This document shows, piece by piece, positions 10,841 through 23,051 of a DNA stretch of 64,000 bases. Source of the stretch: Metaphire vulgaris (taxonomy: Eukaryota; Annelida; Clitellata; Crassiclitellata; Megascolecidae). The position numbers were made by a program, and so were the translations under genes. Numbering within the stretch: the stretch's first letter is position 1; each line of letters begins with the position of its first letter. The notes under the pieces are model-generated. The model was not told the origin of the DNA. It ran no database searches and saw only the letters and a program-made list of their open reading frames with translations. The stretch lies in the NCBI GenBank assembly GCA_018105865.1, contig CM030832.1, positions 10,676,156-10,740,155 on the forward strand, in the 5' to 3' direction.

Positions 10841-11430
10841 TATTGGAAATGTATATAATTCTATAATATAATAGATAATTCTATAACAGAGAAAGTTATT
10901 TGATAAAGTACTTCACCGTTACGAATAGGCTAAGTTAGAGACGACTCGCTTGGCTATTTAAAATATTTAATGGACGAACTACTTACTCAACTGCAGTAGA
11001 AAACAAATTGTAGTTTAAAGTCTTGAACGCAACATTTCAATTGACTACAGTACCTTATTGTTATCACTTCGATGGTCAGATTTCAACCACATAGTTTAGT
11101 GTCCGAAAACCTATAACCTAAATTTTGCACCATCATAGACATGTAAAAATCCGCCGCTGCAGATTTTGAGCAATTGCTAGTATTAAAGACGCAAAGCAAT
11201 GAGATGAGACCCCGATCGTATGGGTCGAGGTGATATTATAGTTTACGCAATTTTAGACAGATTTTCATGAATGAAGTGAACTGCATGTAATGGATATTTT
11301 TGCCATCTGATACGTTCAGTTATTTGAAAACGGTGTAATGCTTAGTGTCACGACATTAGCAACCACAAAAACATTAAATAGAAAAAACCTCCGGACTTGA
11401 TTTTTTCATATACAGTATGTTGCCATTTAA
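10841..11430. other. AT-rich non-coding DNA
   Basis: Nothing recognised. Confidence 0.4.
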
Positions 11431-11433
11431 ACA

Positions 11434-11878
11434 GGGACTGTCCATAAATGACGCCTCACACTTAGGGGGAATGGGGTTCAAACATTTGTAGCAAAGTGTG
11501 ACGACAGGGGAGGGGACTTAACAGAAATTTGACGTCACATAACACTAGATATTGTTATTAATAACGCAATGCTATTTTACCGCAAAGTTGAACTTATTTT
11601 ACACTTATAATTCATTAAAAAAAATAAATTGAAAAAGTTTTTGAATATCGCTTCAACTATGATAATTATAATGAGTATTTTCAAACGAATTCATTGCACT
11701 ACCTGCTTCATTAAAAAAAGTGCACTGAAACTGTAATTTTGACATTAGAAAGAGGGGAGGGGCTAACGTGTTTTGACGTCATTCATTTTTAGAGGGTCTG
11801 GCATTTTTGACGACTTGTGACGAGGGAGGGAATCAAAAAACTGTCAAAATCGCGTGATGTCATTTATGGACGGCCCCC
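11434..11878. mobile_element. Harbinger-like MITE (TGTCCATAAATGACG ends)
   Basis: Left end GGGACTGTCCATAAATGACG; right end is the complement of GGGCCGTCCATAAATGACAT. Related to the elements at 25262 and 57213 by the TGTCCAT.AATNACGTC terminus. The target duplication is not clear here. Confidence 0.7.
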
Positions 11879-11879
11879 T

Positions 11880-12810
11880 AGGCATGTTTGTACAATGTAT
11901 ATAGCCTACGTGCATGCATGATTGTATGACTGAACGGCCCGAGCAAAAATTCGTTGACTCTGCAGCAGTACGTGGTGCTTTGACAATGGTAAAAAACAGT
12001 TACAGTGGACAGTTGTGATGCATGGTTAAATCATGGGTTCAGACAGTCACCACGTGATGCGTGCAGTGGGAAAATATAATGGGGGACAGTAGACCTATAC
12101 ATGCCTCAATTTATTAGCGTCTTTAGCTAATTAAAATGAATAATTTTCAGTTTTTCTTCGTTTTCTACTAAGTCCGCTTCCGTATTTCCATTTAGTGCTT
12201 TTCCTGCTTTTATTCCTCGTCTAATTATTGTCTTTGGATGTATTTTTAAAATAATTATTTCTTTATCTTTTTGACGCCTGCCTCTTCTTCTTCTTCTTCT
12301 TCTTCCGCCTCTCTCTGCGGTCGTCTTCTTCCGTTTCCTTTATTTCGTCTTCCGCTTCTCAACCCGTGTACTAAAAAACCATCCGGTCCAGTAGGGTATG
12401 ATATTGGCATTTGAGGACGAGCGTGCCAGCGAAGTTTCATTTGTCAAACATTGCCCTGCAGCGTGCACGGTCCATCAGTATAGACGTCTCTCGCGACAGA
12501 AAGCCACGGATGCAAAGCGCGGTTATTCTTTTTTTATTCTCTGCGGTGTTTGAGTTAAGGTGTTACGCCGACGCCGTTAGAAAATTCGCCACCTGTCATT
12601 ATCTATTAATAGGAAAAAAGCGTCGCTGCGCCTTACAGTTGATGCAAATCGTCTTTTTATTCTCGTCGCGAGAGACGCTTTGCCAGATTGAAGGTACGAA
12701 AAGCGTATTACGCGAAGATGGCTTAGTTCTGACGGCGTCTTCGCGTTCTGTAACCCGTCGAAACACTAATGACATTCTGCGACTGTTTCGGATAATGATA
12801 ATCGCTTCTC
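11880..12810. other. Unique non-coding DNA; candidate conserved element 12440-12800
   Basis: 12440-12800 is non-repetitive, CpG-containing and lies within an open frame (12411-13094) whose second half is a microsatellite. No domain is recognisable, so coding is doubtful. Confidence 0.3.
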
Positions 12811-13085
12811 TTTCTTCTTTCTTCCTCTTCTTCTTTCTCTTCTTTCTCCTCTTCCTCTTCTTCTTCTTTTTCCTATTCTTATTTCTCTCCTTCTTCTTCC
12901 TCCTCCTCCCCTCTTCTTCTTCTTCCTCTTCTTCATCCTCTTTCTCTTCTTCTTCTTCCTACTCCTCCACTCCTCTTCTTCTTCTTCATCCTCTTTCTCG
13001 TCTTCTTCTTCTTCTTCTTCTTCTTCTTCTTCTTCTTCTTCTTCTTCTTCTGCTCGTCATTCTTCTTCTGCCTCTTCTTCTGCAA
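12811..13085. repeat. Long polypyrimidine (TTC/CTT) tract
   Basis: About 275 bases almost entirely C and T on this strand, mainly TTC units. The encoded run of F/L/S is a repeat artefact. Confidence 0.93.
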
Positions 13086-13660
13086 TCGGTCTAGAGATCG
13101 ATGTGCCATTATTTTGCAAAGATCGAATTATTTTGGAATCAGAGAATTCCGATCAGCGTCGATTTCTTTTTGGAAATCATCTCGACCAAACCGTTCAGTG
13201 TCTTGCGCCGAGCAAAAGGACAAATACTGTAGATGCTCGAACCATTTTGAAGATCATTTCAGGCATTCCATTTTATGGCAACACAGAGTTTAGAAACGTG
13301 CCTTCGAAGACATGGCTGCCGAGATAACAGAGACAGGAGACGGGGGTCGAAGATAATTATCACAGTTTTACGTCATGAAAAATTCTCCTCTCGCAGACCA
13401 GAAAATCGCGTCGTGCATGACTATTAAAAGCTGTTCCCGCGACTTGCTATATAGCTATCGGTCGATGGCTATAGCAACTGCGACGAAGCATGCATAGCAC
13501 ATCGTCATGCACCGTCATGTCTTGGCATTTCAGTTTCAGATGACGCAACGAATTATTTTGACAAGTTACATTACTAAATCTTCATATTCTGATTTTGTGA
13601 CTGTCAATTAATTATCCTTGTCATCTTAGCAATACTTAGATGTCTTAAGAGAGTATAGGC
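13086..13660. other. Unique-looking non-coding DNA
   Basis: No repeat ends or domains. A 74-codon frame at 13103-13327 is unassigned. Confidence 0.35.
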
Positions 13661-13661
13661 C

Positions 13662-13663
<2 letters not shown>

Positions 13664-13715
<52 letters not shown>

Positions 13716-13735
13716 ATTTATATATATATATATAT
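13664..13735. repeat. (TA)n microsatellite
   Basis: TA run with one short interruption. Confidence 0.95.
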
Positions 13736-13785
13736 ATTCTACGTATGCTTTGTAGACTATAGATATCCTCTATGTGATATCCCAG

Positions 13786-13801
13786 AAAGAGAGAGACAGA
13801 A

Positions 13802-13874
<73 letters not shown>

Positions 13875-13900
13875 CAGAGACAGAGACAGAGCAAGAGAGA
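13786..13900. repeat. (GA)n / (GACA)n compound microsatellite
   Basis: GA core flanked on both sides by GACAGA variants. Confidence 0.95.
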
Positions 13901-14760
13901 TATATATACATTTATTTATGTCATGCGCTGAATCAGCTTTCCTGTAAAAGCAAAAGCAGTTCTGGCCTCAGATTTCTTGTATTAATTCTTCGATTCCGTG
14001 TTTCTTTCTTTCTTGCTTCTGTTTTTTGCTCTTTTTGCGCCGAATTTTCTTCTGTTATTTCGACGGAATTTAGCATTGTGTATGGACATATTAAATGGTA
14101 GTTTTCTTGTTCCGAAAGCGTAAAATGAGCCTCGAATCGTCCGCAGCTGACCTACAATCGAAACACTTCTTTTCAGACGCCCCGATTACTCTCGCGGTCC
14201 TACACGCAGGATCCACTTCCTTGGATTTGTCCTCCCCCGTAAGGGCGTTTCGCTTTCTATTCTCCCCCCTCCTCCTCCTCCTCCTCTCTTTCTTCGATCG
14301 ACTGTCTCCGCTAAATCCGCTAAATAGCCAACCGATGTAGAGACGCGATGCGTCAATGGAAACTGACGCTGGAACGATACAGTGGGATACAAGTGAATCG
14401 TGGATGTTTATCTAGGTGCCATCCAAAGCTCGTCGGTTCGCCGTCTGCAGGGAAAAGAAGTGGAAGAGATAGATGGAAAATCTTTGCCTGGCTGCTGCTG
14501 CTGCTGCTGCTGCGCATCTGCCCAGTGGTGGTGGTGGGGAGGTGGATTTTCTCGCGGCATCCGTAAAGCGGGAATGCATGTCTTTGCGCAGAAACAGTCG
14601 ATTCATTTCTGATCTTCCATTTAATCAAGCTCGACCATATTTATGTGAATTGTAATGCGATCGTCACGCCATCTGCCGATGTCGAGAAAGGCGGAGGACG
14701 AAAGGCGGTCGGTCGGTCGGTCGGTCGGTCTGTCTGGTCGGCAGTCCGAGTCTTTCGAGC
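13901..14760. other. GC-rich unique DNA with short (CTG)n and (GGTC)n tracts
   Basis: CTG repeat at about 14491-14512 and GGTC repeat at about 14707-14731. Overlapping frames on both strands at 14348-14900 are not supported as genes. Confidence 0.35.
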
Positions 14761-14772
14761 GAAGAAGACACG

Positions 14773-14850
14773 CAGAGGCGTAGCCTGGCGTCAACATTGG
14801 GGGATAGAATACTCTTTTAAAAGTAGACCCTCCTGCCAGAAATATGAAAA
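14773..14850 (+). mobile_element. hAT-like MITE left end
   Basis: CAGAGGCGTAGCCTGGCG followed by GGGGGATAGAATA; no right end seen. Confidence 0.4.
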
Positions 14851-14899
14851 TCTCCCTTTGGGGATATTGCATATTATGGTAGGGACTTTAAATCGCCCA

Positions 14900-15395
14900 T
14901 GAAATACGTTAATAACAAAGTAGCCCATGAATGCATTGTCTGGTCAAGGACTATTTTGCATAAATGTACACTATACAATATACACGATATTTTTATTTAT
15001 ATCAACATTGAAAAACTGCAAGGTCAAACAATACAAGCATCAAGTTACCATATAAATCAAATTTCATAAAATATTAGAAATTACAATTATTTTTCCATTT
15101 AACGTCCTGCAAATAATCGTTTTATAATAAACACCGGTTTGCCCGATCTGTCGGAAGCGGACGTAATATTAATTATAACAGCTCATCAAATAATTGTTTA
15201 ACTCTATGGCACCGAAATGAGCGTCACACACGTCGACATTGACGGTGGTGATATAGTGATAGGGATGCCTCCTCAGGGGTCGCTCGGTTATTACGACGAT
15301 TTCAGATTCCTTTCGGCATTAGCGAATGCTGTTGCCACTATAATTATGATCGTTGAATTTAAAAAATATGCGCAAATGAAACCTGCGAGTAAATA
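14900..15395. other. AT-rich non-coding DNA
   Basis: Nothing recognised. Confidence 0.4.
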
Positions 15396-15400
15396 GACAC

Positions 15401-15576
15401 AAGGAGATTGGTAAGTAGGTAATTGATTGGGAGATTGATCAAGTAAGGAGATTGATAGGTAGGTAATTGATTGGGAGATTGATCAAGTAAGGAGATTGAT
15501 AAGTAGGTAATTGATTGTGAGATTGATAAAGTAAGGAGTTTGGTAAGTGGGTAATTGATTGTGAGATTGATCAAGT
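15401..15576 (+). repeat. 44-bp minisatellite, four copies
   Basis: Each unit starts AAGGAGATT and contains AGGTAATTGATTG and GAGATTGAT.AAGT. A partial fifth unit follows after an 8-base insertion. Units 1 and 2 are closest, as are 3 and 4. Confidence 0.93.
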
Positions 15577-15599
15577 AGGCCCCTAAGGAGATTGATAGC

Positions 15600-16020
15600 G
15601 TAGGTTAGGTCCGATCAGAAATTAGCAGTTAAAACGGTAGACATGAATACAAAGATGTCAGTACAGTCAATACTGTCGCTAAGGTCGATTAGAAATAAAC
15701 AGTGACTTTTGTAAGTGCAGGTGAGGTTTTTGAAAAGCTGACACATCCTCAAAAATTACAAAAAGAGACTAGTAGGTGCCTACCGTACCTGCGCCAGTAC
15801 CTGCCCTATTGTAGGGTTTTGACTGTCGTGCCATCACGTAAGGTGTATGTTTTTCTGCTAAAATTTTGATCAGTAAACAAAAATGTATATGTTAATGATA
15901 GCCTTACACTGTAGTTCGTAGAATAAGGTTTAGTATTGAACGGATACGTGACAGCGTATTTGGGTAGAAACTGTAGGCGATGTATCGTTGTTTAATCAGA
16001 TGCCATTTCACTTTCAACTG
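15600..16020. other. Non-coding DNA, nothing recognised
   Basis: No domain or repeat signature. Confidence 0.4.
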
Positions 16021-16026
16021 GAATCT

Positions 16027-16063
16027 GTCTATCTGTCTGCCTGTCTGTCTTTCTGTCTGTCTT

Positions 16064-16119
<56 letters not shown>
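16027..16119. repeat. (CTGT)n then (CT)n microsatellite
   Basis: About 55 bases of CTGT-type units pass into a CT run. Confidence 0.95.
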
Positions 16120-16123
<4 letters not shown>

Positions 16124-16689
16124 GTCTTAAAAGACTTAGACCCCTGACCAGTGTTAGGAACGATCACATATAAAATGATTTTGATCAAAGATCAAGATCA
16201 CTAGAGAAAAATTGATCTCCAATCAAGATCAAAGATCACGAGAGTATATATGATCTAAGATCAGGATCTCTTTATACAAGTGATCTAAGATCAAAGATCA
16301 TACAAATATATTTATTGTATCATGTGTGATGTATGATATGATACAAATGTACACTGTACGATGAGTGTAAACTTTTGTAATACTAATAAACACAACTGAG
16401 AACATGGAATTCAGTTAAACAACAGTTCAAGACAATTTTAACAACTGTCAGTTCACAGTCAGTGTTGAACACGGCAGTTCATTTTCAGCATGAGCAGACG
16501 CTTGTTGTATGCAAGCCGCCGGAAACTTTCTTGCTTATACAGTAATAGCAATCAGCTACAATTTGTCATTATCAATCTAATATATTTTGAAAAAATTTCC
16601 ATGTAAAATGCAAGGAATGTTTGATTTTCCCACCAATGTTACTCAATACACGGAAACAACAACATAGAATACATAATACATACCGTTCC

Positions 16690-16935
16690 CAGCTTCGGTC
16701 GAGGAATCGCAATCCGCTGTTTGTCCCCCTCCGGCCAGGACTCCTGCCCTCGGGGACAGATCCTTTCGGAGAAGCAACCCAATCCTGTGGAACACTCTGC
16801 CAAGGGTAGTCACCATGGAGACTTCGCCAGGAGCGTTTTTGAAGAACATGAAGACACACCTGTTCAAAGTTTCTTTTGGTTGTTAGACGCCTTTGACTTT
16901 AGCCTTAGCTATGCGTACGGCGTCGAATAAATCGT
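16690..16935 (+). mobile_element. CR1/L2-like LINE 3' end nested in hAT-like element
   Basis: The + strand frame gives FRRSNPILWNTLPRVV and, further on, FLKNMKTHLFKVSF: the usual C-terminal signature (LWNSLP...FK..LKTHLF) of CR1/L2-type reverse transcriptase proteins. It stops just before the AAT tract, which may be its 3' tail. Confidence 0.7.
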
Positions 16936-16942
16936 CCTGTAT

Positions 16943-17168
<226 letters not shown>

Positions 17169-17474
17169 GTTGGCAATAAATTAATGATGTTTCAAAGGGT
17201 AAGTAATCAATTTTTGGTACTTAAAATAACAATTCAGATGTTATTACACCTTACTACTATAACCATACGATCACTTAGTTGGGAGAATAGCCTACGTATA
17301 TTAATATGATCTTCGGCTACTTTTGTTGATAATAAAGATCAAAATCACCGAAAAAGTGATTAAAAGTCAGAGTCAAAGATTACTATTAAAAGCTGATCCA
17401 GATCAAAAGTCAAAGATCATGAATTATGATCTTAGATCACATGAACTAAGATCACTCCCAACACTGCCAATGAC

Positions 17475-17900
17475 TGACCGTAACTTCAATAACGCTTAAT
17501 TTTTTCAGCTTTCCTAAGTGAGATATCGAGACCTTAGCATCAAAATTCATTTTTAAAACATATGCAACCAGAGTTAGCCCGCAGCTTTTTTAAAATCGTG
17601 ACTATCCGACGACCTTTTTGCTCAAAGAGCCAGACGAAGATCGTGCGTGAGAAGTGATTCGAAGACTTCGTGATTTTTGTGCCAGTTAAGCTGATAATCC
17701 GATGATCCGAGGTCTCATGGATACCTTACAAAATCATCGGAAGCGAAGACAACTCACATCCGTCCCCCTCTCTCTCTTCTCTCTCTCTCTCCCTCCTAAA
17801 TACTTCACAGTAAAACACGAAGAAGAAGAATTGCAAATGATAAAAGTGGTCCAAGGTCTTAAATATCAAAGACGCTCTCAGTTCGCAGCTTAGAAAATCA
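17475..17900. other. Non-coding DNA, nothing recognised
   Basis: A CT-rich patch lies at about 17768-17793. No domain. Confidence 0.35.
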
Positions 17901-17902
17901 CT

Positions 17903-17990
17903 GTCATCATCATCATCATCATCATCATCATCGCCACTTCAATTTATACAGCGCTTTGCCTAATGCAGTGGGTAATCAGCCTTAAGAGAC
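17903..17990 (-). repeat. LINE-like 3' terminus with (ATC)n tail
   Basis: (ATC)n at 17903-17931 followed by CCACTTCAATTTATACAGCGC, the complement of the GCGCTATATAAAT-like motif seen at other LINE ends here. Confidence 0.5.
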
Positions 17991-18182
17991 TCGAATCGCT
18001 TGTTTCTGCGACCGGCGTTTTGATGTAGTCTACAGTATACGTGTTTGCGTTGCTGTGAGTCGATGCTGCTTCGTGTAGTCGTTATTATATAGGACGTGTC
18101 TGTTGCGAAACAGCGATTGCGCTCAGCTTCACCGCCCGTGGCACAGGAAGAAGATTAATATCGGCTGTTCGTTCGACGACGG

Positions 18183-18292
18183 ATGCCCGAGATACGAGGC
18201 CTCCGAATCACACAGGACGGAAGTGAATCCTGGACGACGCAGGATTCACCTCCGACCTGTGTGTGAATCAGAGATTTCGTATCATCGGGCAT
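18183..18292. repeat. 110-nt imperfect foldback (hairpin)
   Basis: Arms 18183-18232 and 18240-18292 pair along nearly their whole length around a 7-nt loop (18233-18239). The paired ends are ATGCCCGA / TCGGGCAT and the loop-proximal ten pairs (GTGAATCCTG) are perfect. By eye about 45 pairs form, counting G.U, with two small bulges. It could be a structured element of the LINE 5' UTR, a tiny foldback transposon, or a pre-miRNA-like hairpin. Confidence 0.7.
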
Positions 18293-18719
18293 TGATTCAT
18301 GTTTTTGAGTGATGCAGACTAAATGCTCGAGATTTTGTTCCGTAGAGTTTGTTAATTAATTCGACAAATTCCGATATTGTTCTTGCGAATTTTTAAAATT
18401 TTACTCTTTAATTTTAAGACGTTTTCAGCTGTTTATGTCGGTATATTTTTCTTTAACTATTTTTATTTAACTCCGCCACAATTTATAAACTTAGAATCAA
18501 CATGACCTATCATCGCTCATTTCATTCGTTACTATTTGTAATTTAACTAAGCATTCTTTTAGTTTTTCTTTTAAATTTTTAAATTAAATTATTTCACTCC
18601 ACACTAATATCGGCTGCACTATTGACCTCATGCTGAGCTTGTGATCCGCTGCATGAGCTGAAAGACAATTTGACTTTCCTTCACATTTTTACTTTCCTCG
18701 TTAATCTCATCCTGACATC

Positions 18720-19076
18720 ATGACATTACTTCCTCTCTATTTGTTTATTCTAACTGTTCATTTCTTTTCCTCGAAACTTGATGTACGCAAACCGATTAAT
18801 CACTGGACCTACAGCACTGCCGTTGATCAATACTCACATTTGAACAAAATTCCTATCTCCTTTTCATTAACCCTCCGTTGCTCACATCTTCGTATTCACC
18901 GTTCACATTTCCGTCTCATGCGACGCTCAGATATCATCTTCATCCTTCTTGCTCTTTCAGGCGATATCCACCCGAATCCTGGACCATCCCAACCACACAT
19001 AACACTCTGCACTCTCAACATTAGATCCTCACTAATCCTCAACACACACATTCACTACATGAACTCACTAACATAA
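18720..19076 (+). pseudogene. LINE N-terminal region with 2A-like motif and endonuclease start
   Basis: 118 codons. A hydrophobic N terminus (LLPLYLFILTVHFF) is followed by basic residues, then LLALSGDIHPNPGP (motif GDIHPNPGP at 18960-18986) and HITLCTLNIRS, the opening strand of an APE-type endonuclease. The N-terminal 2A-like motif resembles ones reported in CR1- and L2-type LINEs (consensus D[VI]ExNPGP), with His in place of Glu. The frame stops at 19074-19076, within the endonuclease. Confidence 0.75.
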
Positions 19077-19760
19077 AATTCACTCCCCTCTTTCCAACGC
19101 ACACACTTCTCCTCTACCATAGACATAGTTGCACTAACTGAAACCTGGGTATCTCCGTCTACTACTTCATGTCAACTGATTGAGGTAACCCCACCTGGCT
19201 TCTCCCTCCTAAGTTTTCCTCGTTCAAAAAGTCTACCAATTGCTCTAGTAATTTAGGTGGAGGCACCGCTTTCTTATTCTAAGCGATCATATACAAATTA
19301 GCAATTCCTCATCAATTAATTTCTCCTCATTTGAATGTTCATCTGTCACTCTCAATCTTCCTCTCTCAAAACTAACTATTTTTAACATTTACCGCCCCTA
19401 CATCATCAAAATATTCAACCTCATTCATGACATTCCTCGACGAATTTTTCCTCCTTTTTAGGCTCTGCAGCTACAACTCCACATGAGTTCTTAATTACCG
19501 GTGATTTTAATGTACATGTTGATAAGTGTGATGATCCCAACTCTATCCAATTCATACAACTGCTCACTCAGACTAACCTCACACAACACATATCTCTTCC
19601 TACTCACACTTTTGGACATACTTTAGACTTGCTCATCACGTCTTCTTCTTCATCACTATCTCCAATTTCAGCAATTAGCCAATTCTCTCCTTCTGATCAT
19701 TTTCCCATCTTCTCCATTTTAAGTATCTGCTCGCCAACTCCTCCGCCTCGTGGCACCTAC
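19077..19760 (+). pseudogene. LINE apurinic-type endonuclease remnant
   Basis: Different frames give IVALTETWVS (catalytic E of the ALTETW motif) near 19130 and, after two or more frame changes, FLITGDFNVHVD (GDFN motif) near 19490 and SPSDHFPIF (catalytic SDH motif) near 19695. The three motifs occur in the order expected of an APE-type endonuclease. Confidence 0.78.
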
Positions 19761-20458
19761 TCATTTCGCCGTCTTAACAAAATTGACGTAGCCTTGTTCT
19801 GTGACAACATTAAATCATCTGAACTAATTACTAACCCCACTTCTCTGCCGTCACTGATCAATAAATACAATTCTGTGTTATCCGGTCTTCTTGATAAACA
19901 TGCTCCTATCATCACAAGACCTATTTCATCACACAACAGCAAACCCTGGTATAACTCTTTCATTCATGCTTTCAAGTCATTTCGTAGACGTCTTGAACGA
20001 ACATACCATAGAACACATTCTCCATCTGACCTTTTAAATCTTCGTTCCGCCACCAACCGGTACCATAATCTCCTTACATCTGCCAAAAAAAGAAGTACTA
20101 TTCTAACATCATTTCAACAAATAGCTCTAACCCACGTAAGCTCTGGAAAACTGTAAATGATCTTTTCCATCGCAAAGAATCAAAACCTCTCCCTCAATCC
20201 ATTTCTCTGTCAGAACTTGCTGAATCTTTTGCTAATTTCTTCTCTGCAAAAATCTCTAAGATTCGCAGTGTCCTTAAGTCTTTCACTATTACTCAAACCA
20301 CCTCTCCTCATTACCCTTCTCCCCCACAACCCCCATGCAATTTATCCAGCTTCACTCCTGCAACTGATGAAGAGGTATCCAAACTGCTACTTTCTCTCCC
20401 AAACAAACAATGTGATCTAGATCCCATACCTACTTCTTTACTCAAACAGTGTGCCATC

Positions 20459-21975
20459 GTGCTTACGCCTATCATAACTAGAATCATTAACCTCTCTCTT
20501 ACCTCAGGCACTTTCCCATCTTCATTCAAAAACTCTTTTGTCATTCCTCTCCTAAAAAGCCTGGTCTTGACAGAGAAGATCTTAATAACTATCGCCCCAT
20601 CTCAAATCTTTCACTTCTATCAAAACTTACTGAGAAAAATTGTGCTTTCTAGACTGACCGAACACCTTTCAAATAACTCGCTATATAATGCTCATCAGTC
20701 TGCCTACACTAAACATCACTCAACTGAAACCGTTCTCGCCTACATTCATGACAGACTCTTAACCGCAATTGGTCTCCGACAAGTTACTGGCCTTTGTCTC
20801 CTTGACCTCTCTGCTGCATTTGATACTATAGATCACAAAATTCTGCTCGAACGACTCTCTCTCTGGTTTGGAATATCTGAAATAGCTCATAACTGGTTTT
20901 CATCTTATCTTAAATCCCGGTCTTTTCAAGTGTCCTGTCTTAGCCAAATTTCTCTATCTCACACTGTAGATTTTGGAGTGCCTCAAGGATCTGTTCTTGG
21001 GCCTGTACTGTTCAGCCTTTACACTACACCACTCTCATCTTTAATCAATTCCCTTAATTTAAATCACCAACTCTATGCCGATGACACTCAGCTATTCCTT
21101 TCCTTCTCACCTCTTTCATTCAATGCTTCTATTATTGAGCTTGAATCTGCATTCTCATCAATCTCTGCTTGGATGTCATCTAATCTCCTCGCTCTTAACC
21201 CTTCTAAGACAGAGTTTCTTTTAATTGGACTACCCCAACAACTCAAAAAAATTGACAATCCTAAACTAGTTTTGGCTTCTGACACCACAATAATCCCTGT
21301 TCCAACTGCTAGAAATCTAGGATTCAAATTTGATTCTTTTCTAAACTTCGAATCACAAATTTCCCAATTATCAAAAGCCTGCTATGTTCATATTCGTGAC
21401 CTTCGCCGCCTACGTCCTTGCCTAGATACTAAAACTGCCTCCACAATTGCCACCTCAATAGTCCACTCCAAATTAGATTATTGTAACTCCTCTACTATAA
21501 CCTTCCCAAAGCCTCTATCAACAAATTGCAATCAATACAAAATGCACTTGCTCGTGCTGTTACTAAGTCACCTAAATTCTCCCATATTTCACCCATACTA
21601 AAATCATTACATTGGCTTAAAATAACTGAACGTATCCAATATAAGATAATAACACTTACACATAGCTCACTTCAGTCATCAAAACCTGTCTACCTTAGGT
21701 CACTATTAATCCCTCAGCCTCCTCGACCCACACGTTCGTCATCTCATCTCACTCTGTCACGCCCGCTAAATCAATCATCCCTGAAAATTTGCAACCGTGC
21801 CTTCTCATACGCTGCACCTGAACTCTGGAACTCGATCCCAGCTTCCCTTCGCACACTTGGACACTTTCAAACAATAAAATCTGATTCCTCATTTCCTATA
21901 ATTCCTGCACTTTCTCCTCAAGTCTTCAGGTCTAAGCTTAAATCCTTCCTGTTTCTTAAATCATTTCCGCCATAG
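20459..21975 (+). pseudogene. LINE reverse transcriptase and C-terminal domain
   Basis: Main frame 20459-21601, continued in another frame at 21526-21975. RT motifs in order: ITIAPSQIFHF (degraded RPISNLS) with a frame slip near 20600, HQSAYTKHHSTETVL, LCLLDLSAAFDTIDHKIL (catalytic Asp), FGVPQGSVLGPVLF and LYADDTQLFLSF (YADD at 21074-21085). The C-terminal part contains CNRAFSYAAPELWNSIPASL and KLKSFLFLKSFPP before the stop. The YADD box is intact but the protein is broken by at least two frame changes. Confidence 0.9.
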
Positions 21976-22143
21976 CTGTAACAACCTAGCCTCACTGCCC
22001 TTCGGATATTGACTATTGCCTGGCTGATCCCACACCTTTCCTATAGCTATTTTAAGAGAGGCTGAGCGCCTAAGAATAAGCAGCTACTGTTGTGCTGCTT
22101 TCCAAGGCGCTATAGAAATCCACGAGATTTTACTTACTTTACT

Positions 22144-22590
22144 TTATCTACCGTGCCGTTCGAAGAGCTGCTTCTGTGGGTGGATTTCCCGAAAGCCGCC
22201 CGGAGGGAGCTCGTTCTGGCTACGCCACTCCAGGTGGTGACCCTGGTTACGCCACTGCAGGTGGTGAACATCACTATAAGGAAGACGTTTCCTCAAAAAC
22301 TCCAAATGACCTCCCAGAACGACCTTCTAACCGGTTCTGAGTCAGACAATGCAGCGCATTAGAAACACACAGACATGGCATCAGAAAGCGTTTGGATTTC
22401 TTCCTGCGTGAATTTCAATCCGGGATTTTCTCATCGCAGATACGTCCAGAACAGTTAGATTTCCTTGTTGGATTCTCAATCTACGACTTCTTCGAGTCCG
22501 TATTCTCATATGACAATAATTTTTATTTAAACATAGATTGGCAACTGTAATTGCAGGTCACTATGACAGAGACAATGTCCTTGAATGTTA
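22144..22590. other. Non-coding DNA, nothing recognised
   Basis: An open frame (22090-22362) starts in the LINE tail and shows no domain. Confidence 0.35.
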
Positions 22591-22601
22591 GTGCGTGCCA
22601 T

Positions 22602-22788
22602 CAGTGGCGGTTCCACATGGGGGACCGTGTCCCCTATTGAATGCCTGCCCCCAGTGCCCCCTGTTGGGACCCTATAGTGGCCTATACTTACTACTACTGC
22701 ATACCTTCAACAAATGGTTGGCCCCATGCTTAGAAGTTTCCATCCCAACGGTCTCCACTCCACGTTCCACATCCTGGAGCCGCCACTG
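22602..22788. mobile_element. hAT-like MITE, CAGTGGCGGTTCCAC ends
   Basis: Ends CAGTGGCGGTTCCACATGGG and CTGGAGCCGCCACTG; 8-bp duplication CGTGCCAT / CGTGCGAT (7 of 8) at 22594-22601 and 22789-22796. Same family as 39842-40033. Confidence 0.9.
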
Positions 22789-22872
22789 CGTGCGATAAAC
22801 TAACTCAAATTGGTCAAAATAGTCGTTCACGAGATAATATTCATCAAACTCTACATGATTCTAGGACTCTAC

Positions 22873-23051
22873 CAGGGGCGTAGCCAGGAATTTGATTTGG
22901 GAGGGTATAAATATTTTGGGTGGGTATAAATCTCAACTATGAACCACATAAACCATATAAACCACATGTAAATCACACAAAGAACGTTAAGGTAGAATGA
23001 TTTTGGGGGTATATATACCGATATACCCCCTCCCCCCGTCGCTACGCCCTG
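22873..23051. mobile_element. hAT-like MITE with perfect 8-bp target duplication
   Basis: Ends CAGGGGCGTAGCCAGGAATT and GTCGCTACGCCCTG; duplication GACTCTAC at 22865-22872 and 23052-23059. Confidence 0.93.

Larger units (their letters stand above)
18096..22143 (+). mobile_element. Near full-length CR1/L2-like LINE, degenerate
   Basis: Order of parts: probable 5' UTR (from about 18100), a short ORF ending in a 2A-like motif, an apurinic-type endonuclease, a reverse transcriptase and a 3' UTR ending CACGAGATTTTACTTACTTT near 22143. The 5' limit is uncertain. Truncated relatives sharing the 3' end lie at 4763-5508 (+) and 34988-35130 (-), and a probable one at 10695-10840 (-). Several frameshifts and stops show it is inactive. 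Confidence 0.8.

Noticed and set aside
12411..13094. 227-codon open frame with hydrophobic C-terminal half
   Set aside because: The hydrophobic half is a polypyrimidine tract read as F/L/S; the first half has no recognisable family.
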